Shown here: positions 42,892 through 51,860 of the stretch, piece by piece | Layout of the letters: every line of letters starts with the position of its first letter | Numbering within the stretch: the first letter of the stretch is position 1 | Assembly: GCA_045545735.1 (NCBI GenBank) | Contig: JAZQBM010000012.1 | Span: forward strand, 124,001 to 188,000 | From: Fimenecus sp045545735 | Lineage (GTDB): Bacteria > Bacillota > Clostridia > Oscillospirales > Acutalibacteraceae | Length of the DNA: 64,000 nucleotides | Direction: 5' to 3' | Position numbers and translations under genes: made by a program | The notes under the pieces: generated by a model | The model's database searches: none | Seen by the model: the letters and a program-made list of their open reading frames with translations, nothing else | What the model was told of the DNA's origin: nothing

Positions 42892-43812
42892 GTGCTTTCT
42901 GTAATTATTCCATCATATAATGAAGAATTGAATATTGAAAATACTGCAAAAACAGTTTCTGCAATTTTTGAAAGTAAAAACATACCTTGCGAGTTAATTT
43001 TTATTGACGACGGTTCAAAGGATAAAACATATGAAAAAATATGTGAATGTGCCGAAAAGTATGAGAATGTTAAAGGTGTTAGTTTCAGTCGTAATTTTGG
43101 CAAAGAAGCCGCAATTTATGCAGGACTTGAAAACGTAAATGGCGACTGTGCAGTAATTCTTGATTGCGATTTGCAGTTTCCACCCGAAAAAGCAGTTGAA
43201 ATGTATTCGCTCTGGGAACAAGGCTATGAGGTTGTTGAGGGTATAAAAGCAGACCGTGGCGGAGAGTCTTTGTTCTACAAACTTTTTGCAAAGAGTTTCT
43301 ATAAGATTATAAGCGGATTTGTAGGCGTTGATATGCAGTCAACATCTGACTTTAAACTTATTGACAGAAAAGTTATTGACGCACTTCTGTCCCTTCCCGA
43401 AAGAAATACATTTTTCCGTGCGTTGTCATTCTGGTCAGGCTTTAAATCAACACAAGTTGAATTTAAAGTGCAGGCTCGTCAGAATGGTACTTCAAAATGG
43501 AGTTTTCGTAAACTCGTAAAATATGCAGTTTCAAATATAACATCATTCACAACTGCACCTTTGCAAATTATTACAGGTCTTGGTTGCATACTTTTGGTGT
43601 TTATGTTTGGTATGGCAATACAAACTCTTGTAAGATTTATGCTTGGTCAGTCGGCAGAGGGCTTTACAACCGTAATTTTACTGTTACTTTTAATAGGTGG
43701 CAGTATTATGCTGGCACTTGGTATTATTGGTTATTATATTGCCCGAATTTACGAAGAAGTCAAAGGTAGACCGCGTTATATTATTTCAAAGAAAACAGAT
43801 GATAGAAAATAG
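42892..43812 (+). CDS. Family 2 glycosyltransferase, polyprenyl-phosphate type
   Basis: A 306-residue GT2 enzyme of the GtrB/DPM type that likely loads a sugar onto undecaprenyl phosphate. GTG 42892 is the start, with GGGGGAAAG just before; an overlapping ATG is out of frame. The GT-A domain shows LSVIIPSYNEELNIENT, IDDGSKDKT, FSRNFGKEAAIYAGL and ILDCDLQFPPE (DxD-type), then MQSTSDFKLIDRKV. Two C-terminal membrane helices (about 225-250 and 262-285) and a basic tail YYIARIYEEVKGRPRYII complete the family pattern. It is monocistronic, with its own promoter and terminator. Confidence 0.9.
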   Translation: MLSVIIPSYNEELNIENTAKTVSAIFESKNIPCELIFIDDGSKDKTYEKICECAEKYENVKGVSFSRNFGKEAAIYAGLENVNGDCAVILDCDLQFPPEKAVEMYSLWEQGYEVVEGIKADRGGESLFYKLFAKSFYKIISGFVGVDMQSTSDFKLIDRKVIDALLSLPERNTFFRALSFWSGFKSTQVEFKVQARQNGTSKWSFRKLVKYAVSNITSFTTAPLQIITGLGCILLVFMFGMAIQTLVRFMLGQSAEGFTTVILLLLLIGGSIMLALGIIGYYIARIYEEVKGRPRYIISKKTDDRK

Positions 43813-43815
43813 GAG

Positions 43816-43844
43816 AAAAGTGGTGTGGAAGCACCACTTTTTTA
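43816..43844 (+). terminator. Terminator of the GT2 gene
   Basis: AAAAGTGGTG (43816-43825) pairs with CACCACTTTT (43832-43841) around a 6-nt loop, followed by a T run. Confidence 0.88.
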
Positions 43845-43856
43845 TTGCCTAAACCC

Positions 43857-43885
43857 TTGAAATATAGCGGATTTAATGATATAAT
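43857..43885 (+). promoter_or_regulatory. Promoter of the recJ operon
   Basis: TTGAAA (43857-43862), 17 bp and a perfect TATAAT (43880-43885). Confidence 0.78.
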
Positions 43886-43926
43886 ATTAATTTAGATAAT
43901 TATGTTAAAAAGGGGGATTGAAACCT

Positions 43927-45963
43927 GTGAGCCGAAAAAAATGGATAACTGCACATATTGACAAAGAAATAGCAGCACAGGTGGCTGAAAATCACAGTCT
44001 TGACCCCTTTACTGCATTGATTGTAGTTTCTCGTGGAATTACAGAGTATGAAGATGTTGAAGAATTTTTTGATACTGATTTCAGCTTTTGCGACCCATAT
44101 TTAATTGTTGATATGGAAAAAGCTGTTGACAGAATTAATTTAGCTCTCGAAAAAGGCGAAAGAATTTGCGTTTTCGGTGACTATGATGCTGACGGAGTTA
44201 CTGCAACTGCACTTATGTATTCGTATCTTTCTAATAAAGGTGCAGACGTAATGTATTATATTCCCGACCGCGTTACTGAAGGTTACGGAATGAACTGTTC
44301 TGCAATCGATAAAATTAAAGAGCAAGATGTTAAACTTATCGTTACCGTTGATAACGGCATTTCTGCAATTGAAGAAATTCAATATGCAAACAGTCTTGGT
44401 ATAGAAACAGTTGTTACTGACCACCATCAAGTTGGTGAAACTTTACCAAATGCCGTTGCAATAATTGACCCCCATCGTGAAGATTGTAATGTGCATTTTA
44501 AGGATTGGGCGGGCGTAGGCGTTGCGTTTAAAGTCGTTTGTGCACTTGAAAAAGGTGACTATTCTGAGATTTTAAGCGATTATGCCGATATTATCGCAGT
44601 TGGTACTGTTGCCGACGTAGTTGACTTGAAAGATGAAAATCGTGCAATTGTAAAATATGGTGTTGCAAAGATTAACAGTAGTCCTTGTAATGGTATTAAT
44701 GCACTTCGTCAGGTGGCTGGTGTAGGGGAAAGAACTCTTAACGCAGTAGGCGTTACTTATTCTTTAGCACCGCGAATTAACGCGGCAGGCAGAATGGAAT
44801 CTGCCACAACTGCATTAAAATTATTGCTTTCCGATAATCTTGTCGATGCATTAGATATCGCCGAAAAAGTCGATATGTGTAATCGTCAACGTCATACATC
44901 TGAAAATGAGATTATGGAGGCGGCACTTCACCATATTGAATCAAACGAGAAACTTAAAAATTCTCGTGTAATCGTTGTGTGTGGTGAAAATTGGCATCAC
45001 GGGGTAATCGGTATTGTTGCCGCAAGAATTACTGAAAAATACGGTAAGCCATCAATTGTAATCACTTTTGACGGCGATGAGGGTACAGGTTCAGCACGCA
45101 GTATTGACGGATTTTCTGTTTATGATGCAATTAAGTCCGCAAGTGAATATTTAACTCATTTCGGCGGTCATACTATGGCAGCAGGGCTTGGTATAAAACG
45201 TGAAAATGTAGGGGAATTCTTTAATAAAATTAATGAATATGCAAGCACATTACCTGATTCAGTACCGACTTTGTTGCTTGATTGCAAGTTAAACCCTGCA
45301 TATATAAATGCATCACTTGTAGAGTCTTTAGAAAGTCTTGAACCGTTTGGTGCAGGTAATCCTCAACCACTTTTCGGTATTTTTGGTGTAAGACTTACAT
45401 CTATTAAACCTGTAGGCGAGGGCAATCGCCACTTGCGACTTGGTTTTAATAAGGGCAACACACAGTTCAATGCTATGAAATTTTCAACAAGTCTTGAGGA
45501 ATTTCCGTTCCGCGAGGGTGATACTGTTGACTTGGCAGTAAGAATTGAAAAAAATGAGTTCAGGGGTGAAGTCAAAGCCTCTGTTCAAATTAGAGATATA
45601 AGATTTTCAGGAATTGACGAAGATAATCTTTTCAAATCTAAATCACTTTATGAAAAATATATGCGTGGCGAAGTGCTTAATAGTCACGAAGCAAGATTTT
45701 TAACACCGTCAAGGGAATTTTTACTTGGTGTTTACGGAATACTCAAATCATATATGACTTGGGAATTTGATATCGAAACCTTGCTTGTTCGTGCAAATTG
45801 TCCTGTTGAACGTTATTGCACAATGGCAGTTTCTCTTGACGTGCTTTGTGAATTAGGTCTTATTAAACGTGAAAATGGCATAATTATATTCGACGGTGAC
45901 GGTAAAAAAGCGGAATTGTCACAGTCAGAAATTCTTAAAAATTTAAATTTAAGAGGGGAGTGA
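43927..45963 (+). CDS. recJ: Single-stranded-DNA-specific exonuclease RecJ
   Basis: The frame opens at TTG 43918, but AGGGGG (43911-43916) is better spaced for GTG 43927, giving 678 residues. The DHH phosphoesterase core has motif I VFGDYDADGVTATAL (about 81-95) and motif III DHH in VTDHHQVGE (about 164-172). The DHHA1 domain has GVIGIVAARITEKYGKPS and SARSIDGFSVYDAI and the FGGHTMAAGLG nucleic-acid-binding stretch, followed by an OB-fold and an extra C-terminal domain seen in Firmicutes. RecJ digests 5'-ended ssDNA in repair and recombination. It is followed 7 bp later by relA, without the apt gene that separates them in many Firmicutes. Confidence 0.94.
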   Translation: MSRKKWITAHIDKEIAAQVAENHSLDPFTALIVVSRGITEYEDVEEFFDTDFSFCDPYLIVDMEKAVDRINLALEKGERICVFGDYDADGVTATALMYSYLSNKGADVMYYIPDRVTEGYGMNCSAIDKIKEQDVKLIVTVDNGISAIEEIQYANSLGIETVVTDHHQVGETLPNAVAIIDPHREDCNVHFKDWAGVGVAFKVVCALEKGDYSEILSDYADIIAVGTVADVVDLKDENRAIVKYGVAKINSSPCNGINALRQVAGVGERTLNAVGVTYSLAPRINAAGRMESATTALKLLLSDNLVDALDIAEKVDMCNRQRHTSENEIMEAALHHIESNEKLKNSRVIVVCGENWHHGVIGIVAARITEKYGKPSIVITFDGDEGTGSARSIDGFSVYDAIKSASEYLTHFGGHTMAAGLGIKRENVGEFFNKINEYASTLPDSVPTLLLDCKLNPAYINASLVESLESLEPFGAGNPQPLFGIFGVRLTSIKPVGEGNRHLRLGFNKGNTQFNAMKFSTSLEEFPFREGDTVDLAVRIEKNEFRGEVKASVQIRDIRFSGIDEDNLFKSKSLYEKYMRGEVLNSHEARFLTPSREFLLGVYGILKSYMTWEFDIETLLVRANCPVERYCTMAVSLDVLCELGLIKRENGIIIFDGDGKKAELSQSEILKNLNLRGE

Positions 45964-45970
45964 GCGGTGA

Positions 45971-48160
45971 ATGGTGACTACAAATGTAGAAAAACTATAT
46001 AGCGATTTGCGTAAAAAAATAGAAGGAATTCATAACAAGCAAGAACTTGTAATTATCGATAAAGCTTTTCAAATAGCTAATTCTTACCACGCAAACCAGC
46101 TTCGCCGTTCAGGTGAACCCTATATTATCCATCCTATTGCGGTTGCAAATATTCTTGTGGATTTGGGTATGGATTGGCAGTCTATTACTGCAGCACTTCT
46201 TCACGATGTTGTTGAAGATACTGAATACACAATAGAACAATTAACTGAAGATTTCGGTGAAGATGTTGCAATTCTTGTTGACGGCGTTACAAAACTTGGT
46301 AAAGTTCAGCTCAACTCCCGTGAAACTAAAGAAGAACAGCAGGCAGAAAATGTAAGAAAAATGCTTCTTGCGATGTCAAAAGATATTCGTGTTATTATCG
46401 TAAAACTTGCTGACCGACTTCACAATATGCGAACTTTGGAGTTTGTTGACCCGCAAAAGCAACGCGATAAAGCACTTGAAACTCTTGAAATTTTTGCACC
46501 TATTTCTCATAGACTTGGTATTCGTTCCGTTAAGGAAGAACTTGAAGACAGGGCAATCCGTTTTCTTGACCCTGTAGCCTATGCAGGAATTGAAGAAAAT
46601 TTAAGAAAGTCAAGCCGTTCAGGTAACGATTTTCTTGAAACTACAAAAGAAAAAATTCTTGAACGTGTGCATCTAATGGTTCCTAATGCACAAATCAGCG
46701 GTCGTATTAAATCTGTTCACGGTATATACAGAAAAATGTATATGCAGGGTAAAGATTTTGACCAGATTTTTGATATTTACGCAGTCCGTATAATCGTCGA
46801 CAGCGTTATTGACTGCTATAACTGTCTTGGTATTATTCACGATATGTATAATCCTTTGCCAAATAGGTTTAAGGATTACATTTCAACACCAAAACCAAAT
46901 ATGTATCAGTCACTTCACACTACCGTAATCGGTAAAGAGGGTATACCTTTTGAAGTTCAAATCAGAACTTGGGATATGCACCGTACTGCTGAATTCGGTA
47001 TCGCAGCCCATTGGAAATATAAACTTGGTGTATCAGGTGGTAAACAGACCTTTGATGACAGACTCAGATGGATTCGTGAAATGCTCGAAGCACAGCAGGA
47101 GTCAGGCGACGCACGTGAACTTGTTTCATCAATTAAAACCGACCTTATTACTGATGAAGTTTTCGTCTATACACCAAAAGGTGACGTTGTAAACGTACCT
47201 CAAGGCTCAACTGTTATTGACTTTGCTTATGCTATTCACTCTGCTGTCGGTAACAGAATGACAGGTGCTAAAGTTGACGGACGAATTGTGCCTATTGATT
47301 ACGTAATAAAAACAGGCGAAATCGTTGAAATTCTTACATCTTCACAGCAAGGTAAAGGACCTTCTCGTGATTGGCTTAATATTGTTAAAACAAGTCAGGC
47401 AAAGAGCAAAATCCGAAATTGGTTCAAGAAAGAAAAACGTGAAGAAAATATTATTCAGGGTAAAGAAGAAGTTGAGCGTGAATTCAGACGAAATTATATT
47501 CGTTTAAGTGATGAAGATTACGAAAAATTCATCAAGCGACTCAGTGAGCGTCAAAGAATGGAAACTGTTGATGATTTCTATGCGGCAATCGGTTATGGCG
47601 GACTTTCAATAATTCGTCTTATGCCTTATATCAAAGAAGAGTATCAGAAGAATTACGATAAGAGCCGATTTGAAGTTAAAGCAATCCCTGTTAAAGATAA
47701 TTCAAAGAAGAATAAAGACGGTGTAACTGTTGAGGGTATTGACAACTGTCTTATTAAGTTCTCACAATGCTGTAACCCACTTCCGGGCGATAATATTATT
47801 GGTTTTATTACACGAGGACACGGTGTTTCAATTCATAAGCGTGATTGTACTAATGTGCCGAAAGACCTTATAAATTGTGCTGAGCCTGCACGTTGGGTAA
47901 ATGCTTATTGGAACGGTAATGTTAAAGAAGAGTATAAGGCAACACTTCAGCTTACTTGTCTTTCACGTGTTGGGCTTATGGCAGAAGTTGCGGTGCAGGT
48001 TGCAAATATGCGAGTAAATATTACAAGTATCAGTACTCACGATATGAAAGATGGCAGAACAATCGTGGAACTTACCGTTAACGTCAGTGGTGTGGACCAC
48101 TTAAAAAATCTTATTGCTCGTATTGAAAAAATAGAAGGCATCTTACAGGTGGAGAGATAA
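45971..48160 (+). CDS. relA: Bifunctional (p)ppGpp synthetase/hydrolase, RelA/SpoT family
   Basis: A 729-residue long RSH protein. The N-terminal HD hydrolase is intact: RRSGEPYIIHPIAVA, HDVVEDTEYT near 78 and LADRLHNMRTL. The synthetase domain shows GRIKSVHGIYRKM, FDIYAVRIIVD, YISTPKPNMYQSLHTTV and EVQIRT. TGS (VYTPKGDVVNVPQGST, about 400), a helical/zinc-finger region with CCNPLPGD and a C-terminal ACT domain (about 650-729) follow. It both makes and degrades ppGpp in the stringent response. Both active sites look functional. Start ATG 45971 follows AGGGGAGTGAG. Confidence 0.95.
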   Translation: MVTTNVEKLYSDLRKKIEGIHNKQELVIIDKAFQIANSYHANQLRRSGEPYIIHPIAVANILVDLGMDWQSITAALLHDVVEDTEYTIEQLTEDFGEDVAILVDGVTKLGKVQLNSRETKEEQQAENVRKMLLAMSKDIRVIIVKLADRLHNMRTLEFVDPQKQRDKALETLEIFAPISHRLGIRSVKEELEDRAIRFLDPVAYAGIEENLRKSSRSGNDFLETTKEKILERVHLMVPNAQISGRIKSVHGIYRKMYMQGKDFDQIFDIYAVRIIVDSVIDCYNCLGIIHDMYNPLPNRFKDYISTPKPNMYQSLHTTVIGKEGIPFEVQIRTWDMHRTAEFGIAAHWKYKLGVSGGKQTFDDRLRWIREMLEAQQESGDARELVSSIKTDLITDEVFVYTPKGDVVNVPQGSTVIDFAYAIHSAVGNRMTGAKVDGRIVPIDYVIKTGEIVEILTSSQQGKGPSRDWLNIVKTSQAKSKIRNWFKKEKREENIIQGKEEVEREFRRNYIRLSDEDYEKFIKRLSERQRMETVDDFYAAIGYGGLSIIRLMPYIKEEYQKNYDKSRFEVKAIPVKDNSKKNKDGVTVEGIDNCLIKFSQCCNPLPGDNIIGFITRGHGVSIHKRDCTNVPKDLINCAEPARWVNAYWNGNVKEEYKATLQLTCLSRVGLMAEVAVQVANMRVNITSISTHDMKDGRTIVELTVNVSGVDHLKNLIARIEKIEGILQVER

Positions 48161-48265
48161 AGTTTGAGTAAAATTGCCCACAGCACCATTTTTTGTTCGG
48201 GGCGGTATCTTCATACAGCACCACTCACTGCAAAATAGCACTGTGAACAATTTTCTTTCAAACTT
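48161..48265. repeat. Imperfect palindromic element between relA and dtd
   Basis: The 152-bp gap has a long foldback: AGTTTGA..AAAATTG..CACAGCACCATTTT on the left (48161-48195) pairs imperfectly with AAAATAGCACTGTG..CAATTTT..TCAAACT on the right (48232-48264). The centre is GC-richer (GTTCGGGGCGGT). It starts right at the relA stop codon. It may be a small repeat element or a structured RNA; no T run makes it a standard terminator. Confidence 0.55.
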
Positions 48266-48312
48266 GAGGATTATTGTTCCTCAAAAAGTATTATAAGAAA
48301 AGAGAATTTTTA

Positions 48313-48771
48313 ATGAAAGCAGTAATTCAAAGAGTATCAAAAGCCAGCGTAACTGTTGACGGTGAGCTTATCTCAAAAATTAATAAAGGTTATCTTATTC
48401 TGCTTGGCGTTATGGAAGGCGACACAGAAGAAGATGCAGAAGTTCTTGCAAGAAAAACAGCTACGCTTCGTGTGTTTGAAGATGCTGATGGCAAAATGAA
48501 CCTTGATATTCAAAACGTTGACGGCGAAATTCTTGCAGTTTCACAGTTTACGCTCTGTGCTGATGTAAAAAAGGGTAACAGACCTTCATTTATTAAGTCT
48601 GCACACCCCGAACGTGCTAATGAGTTGTATGAATATTTCTGTAAAAATCTTCTTGAAAACGGCGTTAAGAATGTAGAAAAAGGTGTATTTGGTGCCGATA
48701 TGAAAGTAGAACTTCTCAACGATGGTCCCGTTACAATCCTTTATGATTCAGAATTATGGTGTAACCACTGA
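48313..48771 (+). CDS. dtd: D-aminoacyl-tRNA deacylase
   Basis: The real start is ATG 48313 (MKAVIQRVSKASVTVDG), 152 residues; the frame is open 13 codons further upstream without a good start. DTD hydrolyses D-amino acids, and Gly, mis-charged on tRNA. Both active-site motifs are intact: SQFTL near 78 and the NDGPVT segment near 139, whose Gly-Pro is the chirality filter. The RBS is weak (AAAAGAGA). It follows relA as in Bacillus, separated by the palindromic element. Confidence 0.95.
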   Translation: MKAVIQRVSKASVTVDGELISKINKGYLILLGVMEGDTEEDAEVLARKTATLRVFEDADGKMNLDIQNVDGEILAVSQFTLCADVKKGNRPSFIKSAHPERANELYEYFCKNLLENGVKNVEKGVFGADMKVELLNDGPVTILYDSELWCNH

Positions 48772-48808
48772 TTAAACCTTGGTTATATGGAGAAAGAAGT
48801 AAAATATA

Positions 48809-49444
48809 ATGATTACTGTAAAAACACATTTAGCAGTTGCCGATGATGGCTTTGCAACCAACACATATATTGTTACTGAAGAAGAAACAGGCGAAACTGC
48901 AGTTGTTGACCCTTCTTTGAGTGAAGAAAGTCTTGTTCAAAAATTACAAGATAAAAATGTAAAATATATTCTTTTAACTCACGGTCACTTTGACCATATT
49001 GGTGGAGTAAATCTTGTTAAAGAAAAAACAGGTGCAAAAGTTGTAATTCACAAAGAAGATGAAGAAATGCTTTGTGATAAAAACAAGAATTACGGAACTG
49101 ACAGTACACCAATATATGCAGATATTTTGGTTGAAGACGGAACTGAATTAATGCTTGGTAACAGAAAAATTAAAGTTTTGCACACACCGGGTCACACAAA
49201 AGGTGGAGTTTGCTATATTTTTACTGATGACAGATTAATGTTTTCAGGGGACACATTATTCCGACTTACCGCAGGCAGAACTGACCTTTATGGCGGTGAC
49301 GCAAGAACAGAACTTATGTCCCTTACAAAAATTGGTGAGTTAGAAGGCGACTACAAGGTGTACCCTGGTCATGACCAGTCAACTACTCTTGATTTTGAAC
49401 GTGAAAATAATCGCTATATGCGAACAAGATTTAGAAGAAAATGA
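48809..49444 (+). CDS. Metallo-beta-lactamase fold hydrolase, glyoxalase II-like
   Basis: A 211-residue MBL-fold enzyme. The metal motif is THGHFDHIGG (about 56-65), with further ligands in HTPGHTKGG (about 128-136), FSGDTLF and YPGHDQSTT near 187. The size and motif set match YqgX/GloB-like small hydrolases annotated as hydroxyacylglutathione hydrolase, though clostridia usually lack glutathione. It starts 37 bp after dtd, and its stop overlaps hemZ by 4 bp. The order relA-dtd-MBL-hemZ is common in Clostridia. Confidence 0.85.
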   Translation: MITVKTHLAVADDGFATNTYIVTEEETGETAVVDPSLSEESLVQKLQDKNVKYILLTHGHFDHIGGVNLVKEKTGAKVVIHKEDEEMLCDKNKNYGTDSTPIYADILVEDGTELMLGNRKIKVLHTPGHTKGGVCYIFTDDRLMFSGDTLFRLTAGRTDLYGGDARTELMSLTKIGELEGDYKVYPGHDQSTTLDFERENNRYMRTRFRRK

Positions 49445-50880
49445 TTAAACTACTTGTAATAAACCACAAATTCCATTATGAAATGGAAAAACTTGTGCGG
49501 ATTTTTATGCCTGACACAAAAATTCAGGTTATTTATGACGAAAATGAAGAATATAATCTTCTCACATCAGTTGATACTGAAATTATCGTTAAGGCAAATT
49601 TTGAAAACTTCAATAAAACACTTGAAGCTCCACTTTGCGACGACAACGAAATGCAAATGGGCAGAATGGTGTATGCACTTTTAAGTGAATATATGGGCTT
49701 TTACCCTAAATGGGGAGTGCTTACAGGCGTTCGCCCATCAAAATTGCTTATAAATACTGAAAAAGTAATGGGCAGAGAGAAAACACGGGAATATTTTAAA
49801 ACTGATTTATTAGTAACTGACGAAAAATATAACCTTGCAAGAACAGTTGCCGATTATGAAGAAAAAATAATTGCTACTTCAAAACCGCGGTCATTCAGTT
49901 TGTATGTGTCAATTCCGTTTTGTCCGTCAAGGTGTAGTTATTGCTCGTTCGTTTCTCATTCGGTGCAGAATGAAAAAGCAAAAGCTCTGTTACCTCAATA
50001 TGTTGATTTGCTTACAGAAGAACTGATTGAAACTGCACAGATTGCAAAAAATATAGGTGTAACTCTTGAAAGCATATATATCGGTGGCGGTACACCAACA
50101 ACTTTAAGTGCGGAACAACTTGCAACAGTAATAAGCACAATTGAAAGTAATTTTGATATGACCACTTGTCGTGAATTTACCGTTGAGGCAGGTCGTCCCG
50201 ATACAATTACCGAAGAAAAATTACGCGTTATTAAGAATTCTTCAGTTGACAGAATAAGCATAAATCCGCAAACTTTCAATAATAGTGTGTTAGAGGCTGT
50301 TGGCAGACGCCATACGGCAGAAGATACAATTAAAATTTTTAATCTTGCTCGTGAAATTGGATTTAATAATATTAATATGGATTTAATTACAGGACTTCCA
50401 ACAGATACTGTTGAGGGCTTTAAGTATTCACTTGATACTGCAATAAATCTTAATCCCGAAAATATTACTGTCCATACGCTTGCTGTTAAGCGTGCATCAG
50501 GCATAGGACAGAATACTCCTGAACTTGCGGTGGAAAGTGCAAATAATGCATCACAAATGCTTGACTATACTTATGAAAAATTAAGTGAAAAATATCATCC
50601 ATATTATATGTATCGTCAGTCAAAATCTGCAGGAGCATTAGAAAATGTAGGTTGGGCAAAAGGTGATACAGAATGTATTTACAACATTTTTATGATGGAA
50701 GAATGTCATACAATTCTTTCATGTGGCGGTGGTGCTGTCACAAAACTTAAAGCACCAAACGGCGACGAAATTGAGCGAATTTTTAATTTTAAATACCCAT
50801 TTGAATATATCAATGATTACAAAATTATTCGTGACCGTAAAAAAAGAATAACTGAATTCTATAATACATATTCATACTAA
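49441..50880 (+). CDS. hemZ: Oxygen-independent coproporphyrinogen dehydrogenase HemZ
   Basis: A 479-residue radical SAM enzyme. A HemZ-specific N-terminal domain of about 150 residues, including WGVLTGVRPSKLL, precedes the barrel, where Cys161, Cys165 and Cys168 (CPSRCSYC) bind the [4Fe-4S] cluster; the SAM-binding IYIGGGTPTTLS follows. The C-terminal part has MYRQSKSAGALENVGWAK. HemZ-type proteins are assigned to anaerobic coproporphyrinogen oxidation, but no other heme genes are nearby, so a different radical SAM activity remains possible. It is coupled to the MBL hydrolase by a 4-bp overlap. Confidence 0.88.
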   Translation: MIKLLVINHKFHYEMEKLVRIFMPDTKIQVIYDENEEYNLLTSVDTEIIVKANFENFNKTLEAPLCDDNEMQMGRMVYALLSEYMGFYPKWGVLTGVRPSKLLINTEKVMGREKTREYFKTDLLVTDEKYNLARTVADYEEKIIATSKPRSFSLYVSIPFCPSRCSYCSFVSHSVQNEKAKALLPQYVDLLTEELIETAQIAKNIGVTLESIYIGGGTPTTLSAEQLATVISTIESNFDMTTCREFTVEAGRPDTITEEKLRVIKNSSVDRISINPQTFNNSVLEAVGRRHTAEDTIKIFNLAREIGFNNINMDLITGLPTDTVEGFKYSLDTAINLNPENITVHTLAVKRASGIGQNTPELAVESANNASQMLDYTYEKLSEKYHPYYMYRQSKSAGALENVGWAKGDTECIYNIFMMEECHTILSCGGGAVTKLKAPNGDEIERIFNFKYPFEYINDYKIIRDRKKRITEFYNTYSY

Positions 50881-50894
50881 ATGAGGTGTATTAA

Positions 50895-51821
50895 ATGTCA
50901 AACATAAACAACTATATTGAATATATCAACGAAATGGCGTTGTCTTCACCAAAAGATTTTATTGGTAAATGTGAAGAAAGATATGAAAATATCATTAGCA
51001 CTATTGCCGAAAAAATTATAACTGATGAGGGCAGAGAAATTGTAATGCTTGCAGGACCGTCTTCTGCAGGTAAAACTACAACTGCACGAAAGTTGTGTGA
51101 AAAACTCAATGCAAACGGCGTAAAAACGTATGTTTTAAGCCTTGACGATTTTTATCTTAATCGTGAAGATATTCCGTATTTACCTGACGGCACTCAGGAT
51201 TATGAAACAGTTTACGCTCTCGATTTGCCTTGCTTTGAAGAAAAAGTAAACGCACTTCTTCGTGGTGAAAATGTTAAAAATCCTATATTCGATTTTCATA
51301 CGGGCAAACGTAGTAATACACAGTTTAATGAAATTACATTGGGCGAAAAAGATGTTGTAATTATTGAGGGACTTCACGCACTTAACCCTGTAATTACTGA
51401 GAAAATTCAAGGTAAACTTTTAAAAATCTATATAAATGTATCTTCGCGAATTTACGACGAAAAAGGCAATATTGTTCTTAATAAAAGAAATATGCGTTTT
51501 ATTCGCCGTATGGTGCGTGACTACAAATTCCGTAGCAGTACAGTAGATAATACCTGTAAACTCTGGAAAAATGTTACCGCAGGTGAAGATAAATACTTGT
51601 TCCCATATCGTCATTTAGCTGATATTAAAGTGAATACAATTCATCTTTATGAAAGTTGCGTTTTAAAGCATCAGGCTATGGATTTAATTGAAAATAGTGA
51701 AGTTTCAGATGAGTATAAAGGCGATATAAATAAGATATATAACGCATTAAAGCGTTTTGAAAATATTGAACAATCCCTTGTGCCTGATGATTCGCTTCTT
51801 CGTGAATTTTTAGGGGCATAA
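50895..51821 (+). CDS. Nucleoside (uridine) kinase family protein
   Basis: A 308-residue P-loop kinase. Walker A is AGPSSAGKTTTAR (about 53-65); the YVLSLDDFYLNREDIPYLPDGTQDYETVYALD-like segment (kept together near 77-108) carries the substrate-binding Asp-Asp and the dP.A.D motif of phosphoribulokinase/uridine kinases; VVIIEGLHALNP is the Walker B strand and RFIRRMVRDYKFR the lid. Many clostridial homologs of about 550 residues have an added N-terminal TGS-like domain; this one lacks it. It follows hemZ by 14 bp and probably shares its transcript. Confidence 0.82.
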   Translation: MSNINNYIEYINEMALSSPKDFIGKCEERYENIISTIAEKIITDEGREIVMLAGPSSAGKTTTARKLCEKLNANGVKTYVLSLDDFYLNREDIPYLPDGTQDYETVYALDLPCFEEKVNALLRGENVKNPIFDFHTGKRSNTQFNEITLGEKDVVIIEGLHALNPVITEKIQGKLLKIYINVSSRIYDEKGNIVLNKRNMRFIRRMVRDYKFRSSTVDNTCKLWKNVTAGEDKYLFPYRHLADIKVNTIHLYESCVLKHQAMDLIENSEVSDEYKGDINKIYNALKRFENIEQSLVPDDSLLREFLGA

Positions 51822-51860
51822 TTAAGCGAATATAATCCAATAACAAAGGTGTGAACTAAA

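Noticed and set aside
42816..43103. Minus-strand frame overlapping the GT2 promoter and 5' end
   Set aside because: It runs through the promoter and the conserved GT-A start of the GT2 gene in reverse and lacks an RBS.
43810..43926. Riboswitch or T-box in leader regions such as those of recJ, glmU, ppdK and citrate synthase
   Set aside because: The leaders are short and AT-rich and I see no known conserved aptamer core; the hairpin before recJ is a plain terminator of the GT2 gene.
49995..50504. A 169-codon minus-strand frame inside hemZ
   Set aside because: The hemZ frame carries all radical SAM motifs; the antisense frame has none and no start signals.
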